Positions 7,047-13,351 of a DNA stretch of 16,715 nucleotides are shown piece after piece. Made by a program: the position numbers and the translations under genes. Below the pieces are notes generated by a model. The model made no database searches and was not told where the DNA came from. It was given only the letters and a program-made list of their open reading frames with translations. Origin of the DNA: Acidobacteriota bacterium (GTDB taxonomy: Bacteria > Acidobacteriota > Vicinamibacteria > Vicinamibacterales > UBA8438). Location of the stretch: contig DTWD01000444.1 of the NCBI GenBank assembly GCA_012963185.1, positions 1 through 16,715 of the forward strand. The letters are read 5' to 3'. Each line of letters begins with the position of its first letter. Within the stretch, counting starts at the first letter, position 1.

Positions 7047-7952
7047 TTATCGCTCGCCCCACTTTAATTTCTCTCGAAGTACCGCGAAGTAGTTTCGAGA
7101 GGGCGACCGAACGACCCGTAGTGGGTTATTCGCACGTTCGATGACGACGCTGTCACCGTTTTGTAGTTCGACGCTTAATTGACCGTCAAAACTAGCCGCG
7201 ATCTCACGGTGGTCATCAGTGAGGTCAGGTGTTACAACCACAGGCGCATCATCACAAAGGACAATTGGTCGATTGGTGAGTGTATGAGGTGCAATCGGAG
7301 TAATTACAACAGCATCAACGGTTGGATGAACGATCGGACCACCGGCGGCTAGGTTGTATGCGGTAGAGCCGGTCGGTGTTGCAAGGATCACGCCATCGCC
7401 GCGGCTACTCGTGACGAAATGACCTCGAACAGAGATTAAGAGGTCGACAATCGGAGAGCCTGAAGATTTTCCAATGACCACATCGTTCAGTACAAAACGA
7501 TCTGCGACGACCTCAGAACCTCGATTCACTCTTGCGCGGAACATGCGTCGTTCGTCAAGAGTAGCCGTGCCATTTAGTATCGAGGCCAGAACATCCAACA
7601 TTTCTGATCGTCTAATCTCGGTTAGAAACCCGAGACTTCCACAGTTGACCGCCAGGATTGGTGTATCGCAGTCGTGACACGCTACCGGATGTGCGACGCT
7701 AAGCAAGGTGCCATCGCCGCCAAGTACCAGCAGCAAGTCGACATGGTTTGGCAGTTCGTCGCGGGAGTATGGTCGGTCTGGTGTCAACCCAATCCGTAAC
7801 GCAGTATCCGACTCAATAAATGTTCGGATGTTCTGTTTGTTTGCCCAGGTTACGGCGTCGCGAACAGCGTCGTCGGCATTTGGTGATTCGGCTCGTCCGA
7901 CGATGCCGATGGAGTTTACTTTTTTTAGAAGCCTGCTATCTGGATCAGGCAT
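7047..7952 (-). CDS. nadK: NAD kinase
   Basis: This enzyme phosphorylates NAD to NADP in the cytosol. The 301-residue product has the diagnostic GGDGT loop (78-82), the NCGSLGFL motif (103-110), LNDVVIGK (155-162) and the Gly-rich ATPTGSTAYN NAD-binding stretch (191-200), with ITPIAPHTLTNRP afterwards, all in the usual order and length for bacterial NadK. The start is the ATG at 7952, which has AGGA eight bases upstream and begins MPDPDSRLLKKV. An upstream in-frame start at 8015 would add 21 residues that are only shadow translation of tlyA. It overlaps the end of tlyA by eight bases and is the last gene of the ymdB-nadK operon; the next gene downstream is convergent. Confidence 0.95.
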   Translation of the reverse strand: MPDPDSRLLKKVNSIGIVGRAESPNADDAVRDAVTWANKQNIRTFIESDTALRIGLTPDRPYSRDELPNHVDLLLVLGGDGTLLSVAHPVACHDCDTPILAVNCGSLGFLTEIRRSEMLDVLASILNGTATLDERRMFRARVNRGSEVVADRFVLNDVVIGKSSGSPIVDLLISVRGHFVTSSRGDGVILATPTGSTAYNLAAGGPIVHPTVDAVVITPIAPHTLTNRPIVLCDDAPVVVTPDLTDDHREIAASFDGQLSVELQNGDSVVIERANNPLRVVRSPSRNYFAVLREKLKWGER

Positions 7953-8718
7953 CAGGTTTCGTCCTGTTCCTATCCCGTAGGTGCAGGAAGAACTCTCGGT
8001 TCCCTTCCGCGCCAAGGATTGGGGATGCTGTTGTCGACATGTGTCTCAATCCTAGCGTATCGGCCGCAGCAATTACCTCTTCGACCACACGCGCATGGAT
8101 AATAGGGTCTCGGACAATACCTCCTTTTCCGACTTCACTACGACCAGCTTCAAACTGGGGTTTCACGAGTGCTGCAATATCGCTATTTGCGGCGAGAAGT
8201 GGGGGCAGCACAGGAAGTATTAGTTTTAGGGAAATAAACGATACGTCGATGGTAATGCATGAGAATGCTCGTAGACTGACAGGGAAGTCGTCAGGTGTTA
8301 GATAGCGTGCGTTGGTGCCTTCCATTACAGTTACCCGGCTGTCATTCCGGAGTCGCCAATCGAGCTGGCCACGCCCAACGTCTAGCGCTACCACGTGACG
8401 GGCATTCCGGTGAAGCATTACATCGGTGAAGCCACCTGTAGAGGCACCGATATCGAGTGCTGTCCGACCGCGTATATCAATGTCAAATTGGTCGAACGCG
8501 TGAGTTAACTTAAGGGCACCTCTACCAACGAAGGGGTGGTCACGTTCGGACAGCTGGACATCGGCGTCGATACTTACCTGAAGCCCAGTTTTTGACGCCA
8601 TCGAATTATTTACTCGTACGCGACCCGCCAAGATAAGGGCTTGGGCACGGGACCGTGTTTCTGCAAGGCCGCGGTCCACGACCAGGATGTCAAGTCGGAT
8701 TCGTCTAGGTGTTCCCAT
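7945..8718 (-). CDS. tlyA: TlyA-family rRNA 2'-O-methyltransferase (S4 plus FtsJ domains)
   Basis: An N-terminal S4 RNA-binding domain (about residues 7-62, RIRLDILVVDRGLAETRSRA) is joined to an FtsJ-type Rossmann methyltransferase. The SAM loop is DIGASTGGF (89-97), and the K-D-K-E catalytic set can be placed at Lys70, Asp158 (TIDVSFIS), Lys186 (LVKPQFE) and Glu242 (GNREFFLHL). TlyA proteins 2'-O-methylate cytidines in 16S and/or 23S rRNA, and loss confers capreomycin resistance in mycobacteria; the old name hemolysin is misleading. The length of 257 residues is normal. The ATG at 8718 lacks a visible Shine-Dalgarno and lies 15 bases after a small hairpin that follows ispA. It shares an eight-base overlap with nadK, a typical neighbour. 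Confidence 0.92.
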   Translation of the reverse strand: MGTPRRIRLDILVVDRGLAETRSRAQALILAGRVRVNNSMASKTGLQVSIDADVQLSERDHPFVGRGALKLTHAFDQFDIDIRGRTALDIGASTGGFTDVMLHRNARHVVALDVGRGQLDWRLRNDSRVTVMEGTNARYLTPDDFPVSLRAFSCITIDVSFISLKLILPVLPPLLAANSDIAALVKPQFEAGRSEVGKGGIVRDPIIHARVVEEVIAAADTLGLRHMSTTASPILGAEGNREFFLHLRDRNRTKPDA

Positions 8719-8733
8719 TAGCGTCGAACGGTT

Positions 8734-8750
8734 CAGGCTTTCGAAGCCTG
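8734..8750 (-). other. Small hairpin between ispA and tlyA
   Basis: Seven-base arms CAGGCTT and AAGCCTG enclose a three-base loop, giving a perfect short stem in the 34-base gap between the ispA stop and the tlyA start. No U-run follows on the minus strand, so it is not a standard terminator. It could modulate translation of tlyA or trim the operon message, or be chance; its place exactly where dxs is commonly found makes it worth recording. Confidence 0.4.
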
Positions 8751-8752
8751 CG

Positions 8753-9706
8753 CTATTTCGAGCGATTTAGTACCCAGTTTGCAATGTCGCTTAAACGGCC
8801 TCCTAGCGATGCGCTATCGAGGGCTTGTTGAGCAGCGGTTACCGCGGCAGTTGCTTGGTGCCGTGATTCCTGCATGCCGTATATGCTTGGGTAAGTCACC
8901 TTTCCGGCAGCCGCGTCTTTGCCGACGGTTTTTCCGAGTGCATCTGAAGCACCTTCGACATCAAGTATGTCGTCAACAATTTGAAATGCTAAGCCGAGGT
9001 GAGTTGCATAGGTTTCGATAGCCTTAATGGTCGTGTCGTTAGCACTAGCCATTATCGCGCCGGCGACGGCAGCTGCTTTGATAAGAGCGCCGGTCTTTTT
9101 TGCATGCATGGCGCGGAGCATTTCAGCGTTGTTTTTATCGAGAGGGTGACCTGTCAATTGAAGGTCGAGTACTTGCCCGCCAACCATTCCGGCAGCGCCA
9201 GATTCGACAGCTATTCTATGGAGAGCTCTCAGGGCACGGCTTTGGTCGTTGATTTTCGCGCCTTCTGCAGGTTGCGCCAAGAGGTTGAAGGCTTCTGTTA
9301 ATAGAGCATCTCCAGCGAGAATCGCCATGCCCTCACCATAGATGACGTGAGCTGTTGGACGTCCTCGTCGGAGGGTGTCGTCATCCATTGCCGGCAGGTC
9401 GTCGTGGATTAATGAATATGTATGAATCATTTCAACGGCGCACGCTGCGCGCAGAGCACTGTCGAGAATGGTTTCCGTTTGAGACACTGCTTGGGAGACA
9501 GCGAGCGTTAAAATGGGGCGGAAGCGTTTGCCGCCAGCGAAAACACTGTACCTCATGATTTCTGAAATCAAATTTGGGCATTGTGGTGGTGTTGGCAGCA
9601 GACGTTCCAGTTCGCTGTCGACAGCGCGGCGTACCTTTTCAAAGTAGTCGTTTAGCAAGATTTGTGTGGCATGCGGAAGCGACGACTGTTCGCTGCTGTG
9701 TGACAC
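8753..9706 (-). CDS. ispA: Polyprenyl (geranyl/farnesyl) diphosphate synthase
   Basis: This 317-residue trans-prenyltransferase condenses IPP with allylic diphosphates to make farnesyl (or geranyl/geranylgeranyl) diphosphate for quinones and undecaprenol. GGKRFRP (58-64) is the IPP-binding region. The first Asp-rich motif is HDDLPAMD (101-108) with the four-residue insertion of bacterial type II enzymes, KTGALI spans 204-209, and the second motif is FQIVDDILD (241-249). Chain length depends on residues before the first motif and is not assigned. The GTG start at 9706 follows the xseB stop by ten bases, so the gene is third to last in the operon. Only 34 bases, including a small hairpin, separate it from tlyA. 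Confidence 0.94.
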   Translation of the reverse strand: MSHSSEQSSLPHATQILLNDYFEKVRRAVDSELERLLPTPPQCPNLISEIMRYSVFAGGKRFRPILTLAVSQAVSQTETILDSALRAACAVEMIHTYSLIHDDLPAMDDDTLRRGRPTAHVIYGEGMAILAGDALLTEAFNLLAQPAEGAKINDQSRALRALHRIAVESGAAGMVGGQVLDLQLTGHPLDKNNAEMLRAMHAKKTGALIKAAAVAGAIMASANDTTIKAIETYATHLGLAFQIVDDILDVEGASDALGKTVGKDAAAGKVTYPSIYGMQESRHQATAAVTAAQQALDSASLGGRLSDIANWVLNRSK

Positions 9707-9716
9707 GTAAGACTCG

Positions 9717-9974
9717 TTACTTTGTAGTTGTCGTATCGTTCGTAGACAGATCAGCGATACTTTCTGGCGCCGGACGAGTTTCTCCTCGTTCGGTCAAGAT
9801 TTCGACGCGACGTTCTGCTTCTTCGAGACGGGTATGGCAGTAACGAGACAATTCGATGCCTCGTTCAAAGTTCTCTAATGATTGTTCGAGTGTTAGTTGG
9901 CCGTCTTCGAGGGTTTTTACAATGGTTTCAAGTTCGGCCAGTGCTGATTCAAAGTCCTTAATCTTTGTGTTCAT
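9717..9974 (-). CDS. xseB: Exodeoxyribonuclease VII small subunit
   Basis: The product has 85 residues, the usual size, and consists of an acidic helical hairpin with the family pattern FESALAELETIVKTLEDGQLTLEQSLENFERG near residues 8-39. XseB subunits coat XseA to form exonuclease VII, which digests single-stranded DNA from both ends into oligonucleotides during repair. The ATG at 9974 is preceded by AGGAG at a spacing of seven bases, located in the last codons of xseA; a longer frame reaching back to 10130 only overlaps xseA and is not supported. The tail after residue 70 is Thr/Asn-rich and probably disordered. Confidence 0.92.
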   Translation of the reverse strand: MNTKIKDFESALAELETIVKTLEDGQLTLEQSLENFERGIELSRYCHTRLEEAERRVEILTERGETRPAPESIADLSTNDTTTTK

Positions 9975-9978
9975 TTCG

Positions 9979-11373
9979 TTACTCCTGCTTGGCCTCAGTG
10001 ACGTTGCAGCGCAGCTCGCCATCATGTAGCTTGACGCGTACCGTATCACCAACTTTAACCTCGGTAGATTTCCGGACGACCCTTGTCCGAGCGTCGTTCC
10101 AGCACACAGAGAACCCTCGCGCGAGGACACCGAGCGGACTCAGTGATTCTAAGCGTGCAACTACGCGTTCGATTTGCCTTCTATGCTCGATTCCTATCGT
10201 TGAGATGGCACGTGAGAGACCTTTGTTCATAGCGTCGAGTCGGACTCTAATTCGTGGAAGTTGTTGGCCTAGGTCGAGGGCTTCGAGTCGAAGTGCACGT
10301 GCATGTAGTTGTTGTCGCAGAGATGAGACAGCATTACGTGTTTGCATGGTTAATCGGTATGACGCGTCATCCACGCGGCGCGCAGTAAGGGCTAATCGCG
10401 TGCTGAATGCTGTAAGTCCCGGTCGGTTCTGGACATTATTGACTGTTGTTTGCAGTCGTTCGAAGTGTCTGTTCGTCGCTGCTTGTAGCCGGTCATTTAG
10501 GAGCGTGATGTGTTCTGTGAATTCAGTGTATTTTGCCACGACGATTTCAGCTGCCGCTGAGGGAGTTGGTGCGCGGTGGTCCGCAACAAAGTCGCTGATT
10601 GTGTAGTCGGTTTCGTGACCGATGGCAGAAATAACTGGTATTGGTATTTCAGCTATTGTGCGTGCCAACGCTTCATCGTTGAAGGCCCATAAATCCTCGA
10701 CTGAGCCGCCACCCCGAGTCAGAATCACGACATCGATGGAAGGAATAGACACGATAGCTTTCAGTGCCTTGGTGATTTGCTGTGACGCGCCCTCTCCTTG
10801 CACGCGTGTTGGGCTGATTACGACGTGCGATGAGTGAAATCGTCTCGCAAGTACTGTCATGACGTCGCGAAGAGCTGCGCCCTCAATCGATGTCACGATG
10901 CCGATCTTTCTTGGAAGTATCGGAAGATTCTTCTTGCGAGCTTCGTCACAGAGGCCGTCTTCTTCAAGGCGTCGTCGTAGCTGATCGAAGGCAAGTTGAC
11001 GGGTTCCAACTCCGTGCGGTTCCATGTGTTCTGCAACCACTTGGTACTCGCCTTTGGCTTCGTAGACGCTAAGTCTTCCACGTACGACGACGTGAGCTCC
11101 ATCTTCTGGAGTAAAGGGAAGGCTTTTTACCGATCCGCGGAACATTACGCCTCGGATCTGAGCGTCACCGTCTTTGAGGGTGAAGTAGAAATGGCCTGTT
11201 GGCTTCCAATGCCGACTGTTCGACAGTTCTCCTTCGATCCAAATGAAGGGATAGTTTGACTCGAGTTGATTTCGAATCTGTACAGTTAGTTCGGTTACCG
11301 TAAAAACGTCTCGCCGAGGTGGTTGCCGGTCGGATGAGATCGGTTCGCCAAGCGGTAGGAGATTGTTGGTCAC
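9979..11373 (-). CDS. xseA: Exodeoxyribonuclease VII large subunit
   Basis: This is the catalytic subunit of exonuclease VII, 464 residues. An N-terminal OB-fold domain (about 24-118, with FIWIEGELSNSR and GHFYFTLKD) binds single-stranded DNA. The catalytic core carries RGGGSVEDLWAFN (220-232), GHETDYTISDFVAD (252-265) and RAPTPSAAAE (267-276). Long charged helices follow (about 280-400) that recruit XseB, then a short C-terminal beta segment. The GTG start at 11373 overlaps the TGA stop of the ymdB-type gene by four bases, and its own stop lies four bases before the xseB start, so the three are almost certainly translated from one message. Confidence 0.95.
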   Translation of the reverse strand: MTNNLLPLGEPISSDRQPPRRDVFTVTELTVQIRNQLESNYPFIWIEGELSNSRHWKPTGHFYFTLKDGDAQIRGVMFRGSVKSLPFTPEDGAHVVVRGRLSVYEAKGEYQVVAEHMEPHGVGTRQLAFDQLRRRLEEDGLCDEARKKNLPILPRKIGIVTSIEGAALRDVMTVLARRFHSSHVVISPTRVQGEGASQQITKALKAIVSIPSIDVVILTRGGGSVEDLWAFNDEALARTIAEIPIPVISAIGHETDYTISDFVADHRAPTPSAAAEIVVAKYTEFTEHITLLNDRLQAATNRHFERLQTTVNNVQNRPGLTAFSTRLALTARRVDDASYRLTMQTRNAVSSLRQQLHARALRLEALDLGQQLPRIRVRLDAMNKGLSRAISTIGIEHRRQIERVVARLESLSPLGVLARGFSVCWNDARTRVVRKSTEVKVGDTVRVKLHDGELRCNVTEAKQE

Positions 11374-12197
11374 GGTTGCGTAGTAAGTGAGTTGATGTCG
11401 TCAGTTGAGAGATTTACCCGTTCAATCTTTGTTGAGCGGCCAGTCTTGCTGTTGGCAGTGATAAGGACCGCGTTAAGGCGGGCTGGGCCTGTTGCTGGTT
11501 CAAATCGTGCTGGAAGCCCGTCAAGAAAACGTTTAAGCACTGGACGGACATCAACGCCAATGATCGAGTCGTGAGGTCCGGTCATTCCTACATCGGTAAT
11601 GTAGGCGGTTCCGTTCGGAAGGACACGTTCGTCGGCTGTTTGCACGTGTGTATGTGTCCCGACAACCGCTGTCACGGTTCCATCGAGGTGCCAGCCCATG
11701 GCTTGTTTTTCTGAGGTGGCTTCTGCATGCATGTCGACGAGAATGACATCAGGATTGTTTTCTAGCTGGAGCTGGGCTATTTCACTACGTGCAACGGTGA
11801 AGGGATTGTCGAGTGGGTTCATAAACACTCGTCCCATCACATTTACGATTCCAACGCGAACACCCGAGTCGGTTTGGGCAATGAACCGCCCCCGGCCTGG
11901 AACGTTGGGAGGGTAGTTGGCTGGACGAAGGAGCCGCGGTTCTTCCTTGATGTAGGTCAGAGCTTCTTTTTTGTCCCAAACATGATTTCCAGTCGTCATG
12001 ACCTGGATTCCGTAACCAAGTAGTTTTTCCGCGAGATCTCTTGTGATCCCATTTCCACCAGCCGCGTTTTCAACATTTGCGACTACGAGATCAACCGCGT
12101 GCAGTTTAATGAGCGATGGTAGGGCTTCTCGGGTAATTTCTCGCCCTGACTTGCCAAAGATATCCCCAATAAATAGTAATTTCACTAAGTCATACAT
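11370..12197 (-). CDS. ymdB: YmdB-type metallophosphoesterase (TIGR00282 family)
   Basis: The 275-residue product matches the YmdB family of di-metal phosphodiesterases. Metal-site motifs appear in order: GDIFGKSGRE (11-20), NVENAAGGNG (41-50), TTGNHVWDKKE (68-78), VDMHAEATSEKQAMG (154-168) and GTHTHVQTADE (180-190). Bacillus YmdB hydrolyses 2',3'-cyclic nucleotides and influences biofilm and motility gene expression; the role here is inferred from family only. It is often found next to rny (RNase Y), but no rny is adjacent in this window. The ATG at 12197 has no good ribosome site, and a GTG four codons later would also fit. It is the first gene of the minus-strand operon and faces the AT-rich gap that also serves the divergent plus-strand cluster. 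Confidence 0.92.
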   Translation of the reverse strand: MYDLVKLLFIGDIFGKSGREITREALPSLIKLHAVDLVVANVENAAGGNGITRDLAEKLLGYGIQVMTTGNHVWDKKEALTYIKEEPRLLRPANYPPNVPGRGRFIAQTDSGVRVGIVNVMGRVFMNPLDNPFTVARSEIAQLQLENNPDVILVDMHAEATSEKQAMGWHLDGTVTAVVGTHTHVQTADERVLPNGTAYITDVGMTGPHDSIIGVDVRPVLKRFLDGLPARFEPATGPARLNAVLITANSKTGRSTKIERVNLSTDDINSLTTQP

Positions 12198-12239
12198 CTA
12201 GGGGGAATCATGCCACAGATGAGCTAATAAGGTGGCCAG

Positions 12240-12325
12240 CTGTGCATTTATTTTAGATACATTAGTCTATTTTACTAATATAATCATAGTTGATCAAACT
12301 AATATATTTGATGTAGATTCAGTTA
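12240..12325. promoter_or_regulatory. AT-rich divergent control region with TATAAT box and repeated ACTAAT half-sites
   Basis: This gap between the divergent ymdB-type gene and the plus-strand small ORF is far richer in A+T than its surroundings. It holds a perfect TATAAT at 12279-12284 on the plus strand, though with only a half-matching -35 (GATACA at 12256-12261). A second option is TTGATC at 12290-12295 with TAGATT at 12314-12319. ATTAGT at 12261-12266 and ACTAAT at 12274-12279 form an inverted pair with seven bases between; ACTAATATA occurs twice, at 12274 and 12298, and a TTGATCAA palindrome lies at 12290-12297. The layout looks like a promoter with an operator, but the binding protein is unknown. 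Confidence 0.5.
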
Positions 12326-12362
12326 CATTACGAACGGTCTTTAAAACGACTTGGAGGGCTTT

Positions 12363-12569
12363 ATGTCAGCCGATTGTGTTCACCCTAGCCGCTCTGATCT
12401 AGATGCCAGGTCAATAGTGCCTATTTCAGATGAAATGGGCGGCATTTCTGTGTACGTTGCTGGACAGCCCGCTTATTACATTTTGAACGGTGAGTGGTTT
12501 GAAGCGGTATCTGTTACGCGAGAAAAGAAATCTGTCTGTGACATAGACCGTTCGATTCGCGTATTCTAG
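12363..12569 (+). CDS. Small hypothetical protein upstream of rpoZ
   Basis: I do not recognise this 68-residue protein. It is probably real: the ATG at 12363 has a strong GGAGGG Shine-Dalgarno ending four bases upstream, an AT-rich promoter region precedes it, and its TAG stop lies six bases before the omega-like gene, as in a coupled operon. An in-frame TTG at 12351 overlaps the ribosome site and is unlikely. The first 25 residues are polar. The middle reads GGISVYVAGQPAYYILNGEW (26-45), a Gly/Tyr/Trp-rich pattern that suggests a short beta-meander; the end is charged. There is no signal peptide or membrane segment, so it is probably cytosolic. There are two Cys residues (5 and 59) but no metal-binding pair. 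Confidence 0.6.
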   Translation: MSADCVHPSRSDLDARSIVPISDEMGGISVYVAGQPAYYILNGEWFEAVSVTREKKSVCDIDRSIRVF

Positions 12570-12575
12570 TAAAAC

Positions 12576-12911
12576 ATGAGTGAAGAGGACGTGACCAAAG
12601 TAGTCACTACAGAGACAGATAACAATTCGACCGAGGTGGACACCGAAACCACTCCGGACGTTGACCGTGAACCACCTGCTCCGATCGATAGTCGGTTCTT
12701 GTATGTCGATGTGGCAGCACAGCGTGCAAAGCAGCTTAGGCGAGGAGCTTGGCCGCGCCTCGAGGAGTTGGCCCCCAATCCTGAAACGGGTGTTCGCCCG
12801 TCACCGAATAGTAAGCTTGAGCGCATTGCCATGCGCGAAGTTGACCTTCAGAAGATTTACTACGAGGTACCCGATCCGAAACCCGGTACCCAGAAAAAAT
12901 CTAATGCTTGA
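12576..12911 (+). CDS. rpoZ: DNA-directed RNA polymerase subunit omega-like protein
   Basis: The core of this 111-residue protein matches omega: SRFLYVDVAAQRAKQLRRGA (39-58) corresponds to the conserved helix that clamps the beta-prime C-terminus, and KLERIAMREVDLQKIYYEVP (80-99) to the usual IAM.EV..GKI..E ending. Omega helps assemble core RNA polymerase and in many bacteria contributes to ppGpp sensing. Two features are unusual: a Thr/Asp/Glu-rich N-terminal extension of about 36 residues and a roughly 15-residue Pro/Asn-rich insertion (64-79) between the two conserved blocks. There is no ribosome site before the ATG at 12576, so translation probably depends on coupling with the small ORF six bases upstream. 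The stop overlaps the start of the next gene by eight bases. Confidence is moderate because of the divergence. Confidence 0.72.
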   Translation: MSEEDVTKVVTTETDNNSTEVDTETTPDVDREPPAPIDSRFLYVDVAAQRAKQLRRGAWPRLEELAPNPETGVRPSPNSKLERIAMREVDLQKIYYEVPDPKPGTQKKSNA

Positions 12912-13185
12912 TGCTTCGGTCGTAACGAGTGGCGTGATACAGACCCTCGTGGGGCTGCTTGTTTCGACAGGGTTTTTGCTAACGCTGTTTGTTGGATTTT
13001 TGGTGGTCGCTGGGTTTTCAAAGTTTCGTAAGATCAATCGGTCTTCGCTTGTCCATCGGAATCTCGTAGATCGGATGAACGATCAAGATGGAAGCGTGAA
13101 ATATTTACCGCCAGATGCACCACGTGGTGGAGCGGACCAACTTCGAACTCCGGAACTTCTTGAGCAGTCCGGTAATAGCAATTAA
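12904..13185 (+). CDS. Small membrane protein of unknown function downstream of rpoZ
   Basis: The ATG at 12904 overlaps the last eight bases of the omega gene, and the frame gives 93 residues. A hydrophobic stretch from about residue 10 to 40 (VIQTLVGLLVSTGFLLTLFVGFLVVAGF) is long enough for one or two membrane passes. A Lys/Arg-rich segment (FRKINRSSLVHRNLVDR) then predicts the C-terminal part to be cytoplasmic by the positive-inside rule. The rest is polar with a Pro-rich YLPPDAPRGG patch. I cannot name a family. Coupling to rpoZ implies that it is expressed with it, but a functional link is only inferred. A longer frame open from 12661 in this register is a shadow of rpoZ. Confidence 0.62.
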   Translation: MLDASVVTSGVIQTLVGLLVSTGFLLTLFVGFLVVAGFSKFRKINRSSLVHRNLVDRMNDQDGSVKYLPPDAPRGGADQLRTPELLEQSGNSN

Positions 13186-13351
13186 TAACTGTTTCGTGGC
13201 GAAAACGAACCTTTCGTATTTGCGTTTTAAATATTAGCGATAGTGTTTTCTAACGGGGTGCGGCTAGCCAGTGCTCGGGCCGGCGCATCGTGGTCTTGAA
13301 AACTGTTGATCGTGTAGTTGGGTCCGGCGTTTGATAGGGCGTCCTTAGTCT

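Noticed and set aside
7820..8305. 161-residue plus-strand frame across nadK and tlyA
   Set aside because: It lies opposite two clearly functional overlapping genes and has no family signature.
9965..10606. 213-residue open frame on the plus strand, antisense to xseA
   Set aside because: The xseA frame carries all exonuclease VII motifs; the antisense translation is Ser/Arg/Cys-rich with no recognisable motif.
12863..12893. Two GGTACC hexamers flanking a short spacer near the end of rpoZ
   Set aside because: Both lie in coding sequence for a Pro-rich tail and are palindromes by themselves; no loop or site function is implied.
12661..12903. N-terminal extension of the small membrane protein back to 12661
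   Set aside because: This part overlaps rpoZ completely in another register and is Arg/Ser-rich; the ATG at 12904, overlapping the rpoZ stop, is a normal coupled start.
13186..13351. Possible terminators in the gap between the membrane gene and gatA
   Set aside because: A short GTTTCG/CGAAA stem near 13191 and a GC-rich dyad around 13260-13290 can be drawn, but neither has enough pairing plus a U-tract to be called; the 166-base gap otherwise shows no gene.
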